DNA from: Bacteroidota bacterium
Lineage (GTDB): Bacteria; Bacteroidota; Bacteroidia; Chitinophagales; Chitinophagaceae
Direction: 5' to 3'
Length of the DNA: 11,724 nt
NCBI GenBank assembly: GCA_947461985.1
Contig: CANHNT010000030.1
Coordinates: 1-11,724 of the forward strand
The first letter of the stretch is position 1; every line of letters begins with the position of its first letter. Positions 1-6,827 of this stretch are shown piece after piece. The notes beneath the pieces were generated by a model. The model was not told the origin of the DNA, ran no database searches, and saw nothing but the letters and a program-made list of their open reading frames with translations. The translations under genes were made by a program, and so were the position numbers.

Positions 1-377
1 CCATCGTTGTTTTTAGACGGTTTGGTAGTAACTCCTAACATCGGTTTGTTATCGCCATTATTGTCCATTCCGTCTGGAGAAAAATTAAATAAATCTCCTT
101 CTTCATTTTCATCTACAGGAACTTCTTTTCCATTGATGAACATTCGTTTCTGTTTGTAGATTTTTACATTTTTATCTTTGGCATCTTGGTCTTCACCCAC
201 TTTTTTACCATCCACAAAAATTTCTCCGTTTTTGATTTCAATGGTTGTGCCATTTTTACTGCCATTGTCTTCAATAATAATTTCTTCTTGTTTTTTTTCT
301 TTTTTAGAATTGCTTTGAGCAAAAAGCGCAGTAGAAGAAACTGCAAAAGCGATTGATAAAAACAATAATTTTTTCAT
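1..377 (-). CDS. Exported PDZ-domain protein, N-terminal part (runs off the window)
   Basis: Reading leftward from an ATG at 377-375, the frame stays open to the window edge (about 125 codons). Residues 1-20 form a signal peptide: a Lys-Lys start, a hydrophobic core and an ALFA|Q cleavage site. Next comes a charged, Lys/Glu/Asp-rich stretch with short beta-like units (IEIKNGEIFVDGKKV, then RMFINGKEVPV). The visible end reads PMLGVTTKPSKNNDG. From memory this matches the start of the PDZ domain in a family of secreted Bacteroidota proteins, where FLGVT opens the domain. PDZ domains bind exposed C-termini of peptides, so a periplasmic or envelope quality-control role is possible but is inference. 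A protease domain is not visible and seems unlikely given the layout. The start is supported by the signal peptide and by a -7 element at 407-400. Export is near certain; the PDZ call is moderate because the domain body is outside the window. Confidence 0.7.
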   Translation of the reverse strand, partial: MKKLLFLSIAFAVSSTALFAQSNSKKEKKQEEIIIEDNGSKNGTTIEIKNGEIFVDGKKVGEDQDAKDKNVKIYKQKRMFINGKEVPVDENEEGDLFNFSPDGMDNNGDNKPMLGVTTKPSKNND

Positions 378-399
378 GACTTAACTAAATTTTAGAACA

Positions 400-407
400 C
401 AAATTTA
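400..407 (-). promoter_or_regulatory. Promoter -7 element for the PDZ-protein gene
   Basis: On the minus strand this reads TAAATTTG, an exact match to the Bacteroidota -7 consensus TAnnTTTG. It lies 22 bases before the ATG at 377, giving a leader of roughly 16 bases. I see no TTG at the expected -33 distance, so the call rests on the -7 element and its position. Confidence 0.5.
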
Positions 408-451
408 TTTAGAGAAATGAAAATTGAAAAATTTTAAGCGTTAAAAAATAT

Positions 452-655
452 TTAAAACCCTAATTCCTTCACCACTTCCTCTTTTTTGTTTTTTGAAACA
501 GGAATAATTTCGCCATTTTCTAATACTAAATTAAATCCTTCTTTTTTAGAAAAACTACTGATGTATTCTTTATTGACTAAATGTGATTGATGCACTCTAA
601 TAAAACCATAAGGCGTTAGTAATTGCTCAATGTCTTGTAATGATGATATATACAT
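452..655 (-). pseudogene. LytTR DNA-binding domain remnant (67 aa, 5' end missing)
   Basis: The predicted peptide contains GFIRVHQSHLVNKEYI followed by LVLENGEIIPVSKNKKEEV. This is the central and C-terminal signature of LytTR domains, the DNA-binding output domain of LytTR/AgrA-type response regulators. The first third of the domain (the usual EADGNYT-type strand) and any receiver domain are absent. The frame is blocked by a TGA at 706-704, leaving no room for them. The likely start is the ATG at 655-653, which shares its A with the TGA stop of the glycosyltransferase (TGATG), and GGAGG lies eight bases before it. A TTG at 700 would only add residues that overlap the glycosyltransferase reading frame. 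So this is either the 3' remnant of a deleted regulator gene or, less likely, a translationally coupled mini-LytTR protein. An intact LytTR fold seems unlikely. No promoter of its own is visible. Confidence 0.7.
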
Positions 656-2583
656 CAAATCAACCTCCATTTTTCCCAAATCAATTGAACATCTTGCCAA
701 GCATCATAGTTTTTTGCATAGAGCCAATTAAGGTGTTCTTTATTGTCATCAGGAATGGTGAATTTTTCTATTGACGGAAACACATCTAACAAATGAGGTT
801 TCAAAGCAGGGAATTGCTTATCATCATAACCTACAAATGTTTTATCGCCTTCTAAAACTAACAACATGTTGAGTAAATAGCTGCCTTTGTGTTGCACAAA
901 CCAAATCAAAAATGGAGCCAATAAAATCAGTACAATTGATACTAAAATATCAACAATTCGCTTGTTTCGTTTGTTTGCCGGTGTAGATATCGTATACACA
1001 ATTTCTGTAGAATATAAATCGCCAGCCGTGTTTTTTGAGTTGCTTCCAATGATAGAATCTGTGCCCATGCTGTGAATTTTATAATCCAATAAAGGTCCAC
1101 ACGATTGGATGGTATCTATTATTTTTTGAAATGAAAGATGTTGTTGTGCAAAAATGATTTCAGTGACTTTGTAGAGTTCGCACACTTGTTTCGTAAACGG
1201 AAAAATACCTAATTGATTATTTTCTTTTTCATAAAAGGGACTCACCGTTCCAATAATTTTCTTTTCAATAAAGGCTTTATCTAATAAATTTTTTATTTCT
1301 GCTTCTTCTTCGGCAGTGCCAACTATCAATACTTTTTGTTGCGATAAATTATCGGGCTCCACACTTTTTACACCCAATAGTTGCATTACTTTTCTTATGC
1401 CTAAAATAAACAAGGTTCCAAACAATGCACCCAAAACAGTTATTCCTCTTGAAAAACGAAATGCCTCTGGCAACAATCCATAAATGACTAAGGTTATCAA
1501 TCCGCCAATAAGCATGCCTCTCATTACTCGTGTTGGTTTGTAGGGTTTGTCGTAACCACCATTTACAAAAATAGCAGTTAACCAAATTAAAATATAGGTT
1601 CCAAAAAAGGCTGCTAATAATGCATTCGAATAATGCGTATCTACTTTAATATTTTTTATCCAAAGCATTTTCATCATCACCAACGAGGATAATAAAATTC
1701 CGGCATCAATCAACGGAAGTTTCACCAAACTAAAAATACGAGTAACAAAAGCCAGTAATGCTCTCAAATAAATAGCCAACTGAATCAGCATCACAAACAA
1801 TCCTTTTTGAGAGCTTTTAAAATGTTTTTTAGCAAAAATAATCATGGCTTGATAGAACATTTTTACATAATTCAAACTGCCTTTTTTCGTGCTTTCGCCT
1901 TTGTAATGAATAACAGTTGTTTCCGGAAAATAAACATTGGTAAAACCACCTTGTTTTATTTTATAACTCAAATCAATGTCCTCACCATACATGAAATAGT
2001 CCACATCAAAACTACCCACTTTGTCAATGGCTGTTTTTCTACAAAACATAAAACAACCTACTAATACATCAACCTCATTGGTTTCATGCTCCGACAAAAA
2101 ACCTACATGATATTGATTGAAAAATTTTGATTTTTTAAAAATAGAAGACAATCCACTGATTTTAAAAAACGCTGCTTGAGCTGTTGGAAAACCTCGTTTC
2201 GATTCAGGTAAAAAAATTCCTTTTCCATCAATTAATCTGCAACCCAAAGCACCCACTTTTTCATGAGCATCCATGTAGGCAATGCATTTCTCAAAACAAT
2301 CTTCAGGAACAATGGTGTCGGGGTTGAGGTATAAAATATATTTACCTGTTGATAATTCTACTGCTTGGTTATTGGCTTTAGCAAAACCTACATTTTCTTT
2401 ATTGGCAATCAATTTTACCCAAGAAAATTTTTCCTTCACCATTTCTACACTGCCATCTTGCGACAAATTATCTACTACAAAAATTTCAGCTTTCACATTT
2501 TTACTTGCATACAACACCGAAAGCAAGCAATGCTCCAGAAAATATTTTACGTTGTAATTGACAATAATGACACTTAATTGCAT
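655..2583 (-). CDS. Membrane glycosyltransferase: GT2 domain fused to a degenerate polyprenyl sugar-phosphate transferase-like tail
   Basis: The protein is 642 aa from the ATG at 2583. A TTG 36 bases further upstream would also be in frame, but the first residues MQLSVIIVNYN are the classic family-2 glycosyltransferase start. Residues 1-230 form the GT-A fold: nucleotide-binding VDN (37-39), NPD in the DxD position (87-89) and the acceptor-site GEDIDL (200-205). About five membrane segments follow (near 261-283, 291-308, 321-340, 354-371, 379-396). Then comes a Rossmann-like segment starting KVLIVGTAEE (417-426), as in the CoA_binding_3 region of polyprenyl glycosylphosphotransferases. The tail has NKRIVDILVSIVLILLAPF (540-558), the membrane anchor of the Bac_transf family, then soon LEGDKTFVGY, which corresponds to that family's late conserved segment. 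The catalytic stretch between them (with the KFRSM-type motif) is missing. Only the GT2 domain is therefore expected to be catalytic, using a nucleotide sugar at the cytoplasmic face of the inner membrane for polysaccharide or glycolipid synthesis. The exact substrate cannot be read from sequence. Confidence 0.88.
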   Translation of the reverse strand: MQLSVIIVNYNVKYFLEHCLLSVLYASKNVKAEIFVVDNLSQDGSVEMVKEKFSWVKLIANKENVGFAKANNQAVELSTGKYILYLNPDTIVPEDCFEKCIAYMDAHEKVGALGCRLIDGKGIFLPESKRGFPTAQAAFFKISGLSSIFKKSKFFNQYHVGFLSEHETNEVDVLVGCFMFCRKTAIDKVGSFDVDYFMYGEDIDLSYKIKQGGFTNVYFPETTVIHYKGESTKKGSLNYVKMFYQAMIIFAKKHFKSSQKGLFVMLIQLAIYLRALLAFVTRIFSLVKLPLIDAGILLSSLVMMKMLWIKNIKVDTHYSNALLAAFFGTYILIWLTAIFVNGGYDKPYKPTRVMRGMLIGGLITLVIYGLLPEAFRFSRGITVLGALFGTLFILGIRKVMQLLGVKSVEPDNLSQQKVLIVGTAEEEAEIKNLLDKAFIEKKIIGTVSPFYEKENNQLGIFPFTKQVCELYKVTEIIFAQQHLSFQKIIDTIQSCGPLLDYKIHSMGTDSIIGSNSKNTAGDLYSTEIVYTISTPANKRNKRIVDILVSIVLILLAPFLIWFVQHKGSYLLNMLLVLEGDKTFVGYDDKQFPALKPHLLDVFPSIEKFTIPDDNKEHLNWLYAKNYDAWQDVQLIWEKWRLI

Positions 2584-2608
2584 GAAGATGAAAATCCGTT
2601 TATCTTTG
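2578..2608 (+). promoter_or_regulatory. Promoter of the suhB-like gene
   Basis: TATCTTTG at 2601-2608 matches the Bacteroidota -7 element TAnnTTTG exactly. A TTG at 2578-2580 lies 20 bases before it, the expected -33 spacing. Transcription would begin near 2615, leaving a leader of about 28 bases before the ATG at 2643. The -33 part overlaps the start codon region of the divergent glycosyltransferase gene. Confidence 0.6.
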
Positions 2609-2616
2609 TAGAGATT

Positions 2617-2624
2617 CAAAAATA
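2617..2624 (-). promoter_or_regulatory. Possible -7 element for the glycosyltransferase gene
   Basis: The minus strand reads TATTTTTG here, an exact TAnnTTTG match 33 bases before the ATG at 2583. A TTG lies upstream, but only 12 bases away, so the -33 element is poor. The site lies back to back with the plus-strand promoter at 2578-2608, so the two would probably compete for polymerase. Confidence 0.4.
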
Positions 2625-2642
2625 AAGGAATCGTTTCAATAT

Positions 2643-3437
2643 ATGAACGAATTACTTAAAAATACATTATTGAGAGCCATTCATGCAGGTGCCGATGTGC
2701 TTAAGCATTACTTTGAAGGTACGTTTGAAGTGCGCAGCAAAAGTTCCTTAAACGACCTTGTGACTGAGGTGGACAAGAAAGCCGAAGATGCCATTATTGA
2801 TATCATAAAATCGGAGTATCCGGAGCATTTTATTTTGAGTGAAGAAGCAGGCGAAATGAGCACTGCTTCGAATTATAAATGGATTATTGATCCCATTGAT
2901 GGCACCGTAAATTTTGCTCATGGCATTCCAATCTGTTGTGTAAGTATTGGATTAGAAAAAGATGGAAAAATGATACTAGGGGCTGTTTTTAATCCATTTA
3001 TGAATGAATTATTTTTTGCTGAACGTGGCAAAGGCGCTTTCCTCAATAACCGACCATTAAAAGTATCAACCAACCCCAATGTGGAAAGTGCTTGTTTGGT
3101 TACTGGTTTTCCTTATCGATGGGTTGATGTAGGTGCCGACCCAATTTCGGTATTCGAGCGTTTTATTCGTTTAGGATTGCCTGTTCGTCGTTTGGGTAGT
3201 GCTGCTATTGATTTATGCTGGGTAGCTGCTGGTCGTTTTGATGGATTTTGGGAATACAATTTAAACCCTTGGGACATTGCTGCAGGCTATTTAATTATTG
3301 AAGAAGCTGGAGGACGAATTTCAAATTTTAATGGTCATGCCTACAATATTTATGATAAACAAACGCTTGCTACCAACGGACAAATTCATGAACAAATGCT
3401 TGAAATTATAAAAGGAACGGGCGATCCAAAAATATAA
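2643..3437 (+). CDS. suhB: Inositol-1-monophosphatase family protein (SuhB-like)
   Basis: This 264-aa protein has the full set of Li+-sensitive, Mg2+-dependent phosphatase motifs. The metal ligands are Glu68 in SEEAG and Asp83/Asp86 in WIIDPIDGTVNF (80-91), with Asp211 in NPWDIAAG (208-215). The early DLVTEVD (38-44) is also typical. The length equals the family norm. The family hydrolyses myo-inositol-1-phosphate and related sugar or nucleotide phosphates in the cytoplasm. In E. coli, SuhB also takes part in rRNA transcription complexes; whether that holds here is unknown. The gene stands alone on the plus strand, divergent from the glycosyltransferase, with its own promoter. It ends two bases before the 3' end of the remnant on the opposite strand, with no clear terminator between, so convergent transcripts may overlap. 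The family assignment is firm; the true substrate is not determined by sequence. Confidence 0.93.
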   Translation: MNELLKNTLLRAIHAGADVLKHYFEGTFEVRSKSSLNDLVTEVDKKAEDAIIDIIKSEYPEHFILSEEAGEMSTASNYKWIIDPIDGTVNFAHGIPICCVSIGLEKDGKMILGAVFNPFMNELFFAERGKGAFLNNRPLKVSTNPNVESACLVTGFPYRWVDVGADPISVFERFIRLGLPVRRLGSAAIDLCWVAAGRFDGFWEYNLNPWDIAAGYLIIEEAGGRISNFNGHAYNIYDKQTLATNGQIHEQMLEIIKGTGDPKI

Positions 3438-3439
3438 TT

Positions 3440-3562
3440 TTACAAACTTTCTAAAAATTTAACTAAGCTTGAACGTTGATTTTTGGCCATTTTCTTAAAT
3501 TCATTTTTTGAATTTTCAGATTCACCAACATGCCTAAATTTGACTAAACTAAATAGTTGCAT
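3440..3562 (-). pseudogene. 40-codon remnant resembling the C-terminus of a di-haem thiol oxidoreductase
   Basis: Reading leftward from an ATG at 3562-3560, the peptide ends in HVGESENSKNEFKKM followed by AKNQRSSLVKFLESL and a TAA stop. From memory this resembles the extreme C-terminus of DHOR-type di-haem cytochrome oxidoreductases, which end with a pattern like HxGEAxxSxxxF then LxxFLxSL. No haem-binding CxxCH motif or any other part of such a protein is present. The ATG directly follows the TAA stop of hflX (3565-3563) in the same frame, so nothing separates the two. It is best read as the 3' end of a gene whose body was deleted. A real 40-aa peptide is possible but has no signal peptide or membrane segment to support it. 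The similarity is short, so the identity is tentative. Confidence 0.45.
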
Positions 3563-4753
3563 TTATTCATAAAAAATATCTTTATACGGATATCGGATAC
3601 CATACATTTCACGAACTTTATCCAAAATTATAATACGCAATTCATCTACATTCATTTTTTCGGTAGCTGAAACAAAAATGCAATTGTTTTGTGTTTCATT
3701 GTTCCAATATTTCTCTAATTGTTTTTGTAAATCTGCTTTCACCTCAGGTTCTAGCCATTCATCATAGGTTTCTTTTTCATATAAATCCATTTTATTGAAA
3801 ATATATAAGGTTGGTTTGTCGTCAGCTTTTAATTCGTGCAACGTGTTTTTTACCACTGCAATTTGCTCTTCATATTTTGGATGCGAAATATCTACCACAT
3901 GCAACAAAATATCGGCTTCACGAACTTCGTCTAGTGTGCTTTTAAAACTTTCAACTAAATGATGCGGTAATTTTCGAATAAATCCTACCGTGTCGCTTAA
4001 TAAAAAAGGGGTTCGTTCAAATACCACTTTTCTCGTGGTTGTATCCAATGTAGCAAATAATTTATTTTCTACAAATGAATCGGTTTTGCTTAAAAAGCGC
4101 ATCAATGTTGACTTTCCTACATTCGTATAACCCACAAACGATACACGAATAAATTCGCCACGTTCTTTCCGTTGGGTGAAAGCTTGCTTATCAAAATCAG
4201 CTAAACGCTTACGTAACAATGAAATTTTATCTTTAATAATACGACGGTCAGTTTCAATTTCGGTTTCACCCGGACCTCTACTTCCAATACCTCCACCTTG
4301 ACGTTCTAAGTGTTTCCACATACCTTTTAAACGAGGCAAAATATATTGGTATTGCGCTAGCTCTACTTGCACTTTTGCTTGTGCCGTTTTAGCTCTCGAA
4401 GCAAAAATATCTAATATCAAATCACTTCTATCGATTACCGGTCGGTTCAAAACTTTTTCAATATTCAACAATTGCGAACCCGTTAATTCATCATCAAAAA
4501 TCACCATGTCAATTTGATGCGAATTAATATAATCTTTTATTTCTTCGAGCTTTCCACTTCCTAAAAATGTTTTACTATCGGGATGAGGCAAACGTTGATA
4601 AAAACGTTTTACTTCTTTTGCTCCAGCCGTTTCAGCTAAAAAAGCCAATTCGTCTAAATACTCTTTTATCACAATTTCGGACTGGCCTTGAGGCAACCAA
4701 CCAGCCAAAATAACATTTGTTTCCTCTTTATATTGTATTTTTTTTTCTATCAA
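3563..4753 (-). CDS. hflX: Ribosome-associated GTPase HflX
   Basis: The protein has 396 aa. The N-terminal HflX domain (about 10-150) is followed by a helical linker and the family signature GGGIGSRGPGETEIETDRR (153-171). The GTPase core follows: P-loop GYTNVGKST (208-216), switch I around LFATLDTTTRK (232-242), DTVGF (254-258), NKMD (320-323) and the G5 motif SAT (362-364). HflX binds the large ribosomal subunit and splits stalled or hibernating 70S ribosomes, notably in stress. The start is unusual: the only usable initiator is TTG at 4753-4751. No ATG occurs in frame before residue 83, and an in-frame TAA lies upstream. A run of nine A's (T's on the plus strand) sits just after the start and should be checked in reads. 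The gene seems to be transcribed alone, downstream of the terminator of the DinB gene. Confidence 0.95.
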   Translation of the reverse strand: MIEKKIQYKEETNVILAGWLPQGQSEIVIKEYLDELAFLAETAGAKEVKRFYQRLPHPDSKTFLGSGKLEEIKDYINSHQIDMVIFDDELTGSQLLNIEKVLNRPVIDRSDLILDIFASRAKTAQAKVQVELAQYQYILPRLKGMWKHLERQGGGIGSRGPGETEIETDRRIIKDKISLLRKRLADFDKQAFTQRKERGEFIRVSFVGYTNVGKSTLMRFLSKTDSFVENKLFATLDTTTRKVVFERTPFLLSDTVGFIRKLPHHLVESFKSTLDEVREADILLHVVDISHPKYEEQIAVVKNTLHELKADDKPTLYIFNKMDLYEKETYDEWLEPEVKADLQKQLEKYWNNETQNNCIFVSATEKMNVDELRIIILDKVREMYGIRYPYKDIFYE

Positions 4754-4768
4754 TTTCGTATTATTTAT

Positions 4769-4800
4769 AAAATGTAAAAGTATAATTTTCTTTTATGCAA
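4769..4800 (-). promoter_or_regulatory. Weak candidate promoter of hflX
   Basis: The minus strand has TTG at 4800-4798 and TACATTTT at 4776-4769, with a 21-base spacer. The second element matches the -7 consensus at all but the last base. It lies 16 bases before the TTG start. An overlapping TACTTTTA slightly upstream is an equally imperfect alternative. Confidence 0.3.
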
Positions 4801-4842
4801 AAACTGCTTAAAATATAGTTGTATTGTTAATGTAAGTTCCAT

Positions 4843-4868
4843 AAAAAAGTCGTTTCACCCGAAACGAC
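4843..4868 (-). terminator. Intrinsic terminator downstream of the DinB-family gene
   Basis: GTCGTTTC (4849-4856) and GAAACGAC (4861-4868) form an 8-bp perfect stem with a four-base loop. Read on the minus strand, the hairpin is followed directly by six T's (4848-4843). It lies 31 bases past the stop of the DinB gene, so it separates that gene from hflX. Confidence 0.85.
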
Positions 4869-4898
4869 CTATTTAATATTTATGGGTTTAAAATAATT

Positions 4899-5399
4899 TT
4901 ACATTCCATTATCATCAGCACTTGGTCCATATACACCAGGAACTGGAATGTTTAACAATCGTAAGTAAACACCTAATTGTGCACGATGATGATACCAATG
5001 ATTTAGGCACCAAGTTCTTACAACAGCTGCTTTTGGCATTGTGAAATAAATTTGTTCGCCGTTTCGCATCGTCCAAGGTTTGCTAAATTCTTCGTCAGAT
5101 ACTTCGTTTAAAATAGTTTCTGCTTTTGAAACTAAATCGTCATAATAAGCAAGAAACGCTGCATTTGTATCAAACACTTTTGGTGTGAAGTCTCCTTTTG
5201 CAAAATCCAATTCATCATTTATTAAACACTCTTTCCACCAACCTGCTATTTCAGCTACATGAGTTGATAATCTGCCCAAAGGCATAGATTTTTCATGTGG
5301 TTTATATTCTAAATTGTCCATTGGAACTAAGGCCAATAGTTTTCTGGTATTAGCAGCTTCATATTGAAATTCTGCTAATAAAACTTGCGATTGTTTCAT
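4899..5399 (-). CDS. DinB-family (DinB/YfiT-like) putative metal-binding protein
   Basis: This 166-aa protein is predicted to be a four-helix bundle with the DinB superfamily layout. It has a histidine in the second helix (His47, in LSTHVAEIAGWW) and a second cluster in CLNHWYHHRAQLGVYLRLL (131-149, His134 and His137/His138). These three positions are the usual divalent-metal ligands. The C-terminal IPVPGVYGPSADD is common in Bacteroidota members. The superfamily includes bacillithiol and mycothiol-dependent S-transferases and many proteins of unknown function, so a thiol transferase or hydrolase role is possible but not shown. There is no signal peptide, so it should be cytoplasmic. The gene lies 78 bases after the beta-propeller lipoprotein gene on the same strand, with a possible hairpin between them, and is followed by a clear terminator. 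The family call is confident, the function unknown. Confidence 0.85.
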   Translation of the reverse strand: MKQSQVLLAEFQYEAANTRKLLALVPMDNLEYKPHEKSMPLGRLSTHVAEIAGWWKECLINDELDFAKGDFTPKVFDTNAAFLAYYDDLVSKAETILNEVSDEEFSKPWTMRNGEQIYFTMPKAAVVRTWCLNHWYHHRAQLGVYLRLLNIPVPGVYGPSADDNGM

Positions 5400-5442
5400 T
5401 TTTTATATTGTTTGTAAGATTATTGATTATCATAAAAAGGGA

Positions 5443-5462
5443 AAAAGTAAAAATTTACTTTT
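5443..5462 (-). terminator. AT-rich hairpin, possible terminator of the lipoprotein gene
   Basis: AAAAGTAAA (5443-5451) pairs with TTTACTTTT (5454-5462) as a 9-bp perfect stem with a two-base loop, 15 bases past the lipoprotein stop. On the minus strand it is followed by TCCC and a run of five T's. The stem is almost all A-T and the loop is too tight, so termination may be weak or partial. Confidence 0.4.
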
Positions 5463-5477
5463 AGGCCCAAAGGAGTA

Positions 5478-6596
5478 TTAGTATTTACTATTTCCACTGA
5501 TGCCAGAATAAACGCCACTATTTAAATCATCCACAATTGGTGAGCTTTGTGAATTGGCATTCATATAAGATTTCCAAACGGTTAAACCTGTGTACACATT
5601 TACGCAATATAAATATTTATCAAATGAAGTGAAAAAAACATGGTCTCCAAAAACTACTGGCGAAGATTTAATTAAACTTCCAGCAGGATATTTCCATTTT
5701 ATGGTTCCTGAAACATGGTCTATGGCATAAAGATTGAAGTCGTAACTGCCAATAAAAATAGTGTTTGAAAATTCGTGAATACATGGCGATGAAAATACTC
5801 TTTCTTTGGTTGGTATTTTCCAACGAGGCTGACCAGTAGTTGAATCAACGCCATAAATATAATAATCATTGCTACCAGCTATGCACATTCCGCCATATGC
5901 CATTGGCGATGAAAGTACAACATCATTGGTAGTATAACTCCACTTTAATGCAGCATTTGCATCGTACACCGCGTATATTTTTTTATCATCCGCACCAAAA
6001 TAAACGATGCCATTAACTACCGTTGGAGAACCTTGTATAACAGCATTTGTTGGTGTAGGATAAACCCAAACTGCCCAAGCAGTATCGGGCATCATTTTAA
6101 TTTTATAGCAGGTATCTGAACCCGTTGCATATAAAAAATCATTTTTAATGGTTGGAGCTGTTTTGAAGTTAAACCCACGCTTGAAAACCCATTTGAAATT
6201 ACCAATTAAGTCATAGCAATATAAATTATTGCCTGCAATATATATTCTATCGTTGTAAATATAAGTCGCATTGCTTGATGGTGGCAAAGTAGTTATTTCT
6301 ATTAATGTTTTACCAGTTGCTAATTCAATAACAGTAAAAGTGCCATTATCACTAACAGAATAAACTTTTTCTTTATAAATTGTAGGAGAACCAGTAGCAC
6401 TGCCTTTAAGGGCTTTTTCCCAAAGTTTAGCGCCAGTAGTTGCATCATAGCTAATTAAACTGTTATTTTCAGTTGAAACTAATATTGCATTTTTGCGAAC
6501 TGCTGTTAAAGGATCGTCTCCACTTTGGGTTTTGCTACACGATGAAATAATTAGAAGAAATAAAAAGCTCGTTAGAGCAAATGCTATGTTTTTCAT
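5478..6596 (-). CDS. PQQ-like beta-propeller repeat lipoprotein (BamB-like fold)
   Basis: The 372-aa protein starts with a lipoprotein signal: a hydrophobic stretch from residue 4, then IISSC with the lipidated cysteine at position 20. The remainder is made of PQQ-type propeller repeats with the pattern of a short strand, xxYDxxTGxxxW, then SSPxxxxxxVYxG. Good copies include LISYDATTGAKLW, IYGVDSTTGQPRW, LYAIDHVSGTIKW and LYCVNVYTGLTVW. Seven or eight blades fit the length. No PQQ dehydrogenase catalytic residues are evident, so it is probably a structural or binding propeller at the outer or inner membrane. The fold is that of BamB, a lipoprotein of the E. coli Bam complex, and the gene sits beside bamA but on the opposite strand. 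Fold similarity alone does not make it BamB, since such repeats are common in secreted Bacteroidota proteins. Confidence 0.88.
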   Translation of the reverse strand: MKNIAFALTSFLFLLIISSCSKTQSGDDPLTAVRKNAILVSTENNSLISYDATTGAKLWEKALKGSATGSPTIYKEKVYSVSDNGTFTVIELATGKTLIEITTLPPSSNATYIYNDRIYIAGNNLYCYDLIGNFKWVFKRGFNFKTAPTIKNDFLYATGSDTCYKIKMMPDTAWAVWVYPTPTNAVIQGSPTVVNGIVYFGADDKKIYAVYDANAALKWSYTTNDVVLSSPMAYGGMCIAGSNDYYIYGVDSTTGQPRWKIPTKERVFSSPCIHEFSNTIFIGSYDFNLYAIDHVSGTIKWKYPAGSLIKSSPVVFGDHVFFTSFDKYLYCVNVYTGLTVWKSYMNANSQSSPIVDDLNSGVYSGISGNSKY

Positions 6597-6619
6597 TAAA
6601 TAAATGTATAAAGTACAAA

Positions 6620-6627
6620 CAAATATA
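6620..6627 (-). promoter_or_regulatory. Promoter -7 element for the beta-propeller lipoprotein gene
   Basis: The minus strand reads TATATTTG, an exact TAnnTTTG match. It ends 23 bases before the ATG at 6596 and predicts a leader of about 17 bases. There is no good TTG at -33. Confidence 0.55.
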
Positions 6628-6668
6628 CTAGAAAATTATGAATGAGATATTTAAAAAAGTAAAAAGAA

Positions 6669-6700
6669 TTTGAAAGAAATGAAGTTTACGATTACTTTTG
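6669..6700 (+). promoter_or_regulatory. Upstream promoter (P1) of the uppS-bamA-skp operon
   Basis: TTTG at 6669-6672 and TACTTTTG at 6693-6700 are separated by exactly 20 bases. Both elements and the spacing fit the Bacteroidota housekeeping promoter (TTTG, about 20 bases, TAnnTTTG), making this the best full promoter in the window. Transcription would start near 6706 and give a leader of about 120 bases. I see no riboswitch or stable structure in that leader. Confidence 0.6.
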
Positions 6701-6800
6701 ACAGCCCGACAAGACATATTCTAAATTATTTTATTGTGTGAAAGCTCTGTTAAAAGATTTAAACATCTGTATTTTAACTTTCATTCAATCTTGATTTTAG

Positions 6801-6808
6801 TACTTTTG
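6801..6808 (+). promoter_or_regulatory. Downstream promoter (P2) -7 element of uppS
   Basis: TACTTTTG again matches TAnnTTTG exactly and is the same octamer as in P1. It ends 19 bases before the uppS ATG, giving a leader of about 14 bases. No TTG is present at -33. It also argues against the in-frame TTG at 6810 as the uppS start, since that codon would lie before the transcript. Confidence 0.5.
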
Positions 6809-6827
6809 TTTGCTTTTAAAATTAAAA

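Noticed and set aside
164..346. Lysine-rich minus-strand frame of 60 codons
   Set aside because: It overlaps the exported PDZ-protein gene in another frame. Its Lys/Leu-rich composition comes from A-rich codons, and the overlapping frame has a signal peptide and a promoter.
432..446. Short hairpin TTTTAA-GCG-TTAAAA after the LytTR remnant
   Set aside because: The stem is only six A-T pairs, expected by chance in such AT-rich DNA, and is too weak to call a terminator.
1349..2577. Several open frames on both strands inside the glycosyltransferase gene
   Set aside because: No domain, promoter or plausible start; they are shadows of a gene with clear family motifs.
6679..6741. 20-codon plus-strand frame (ATG to TGA) in the leader of uppS
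   Set aside because: It overlaps promoter P1, starts before the predicted transcript, and has no leader-peptide pattern or attenuator hairpin.
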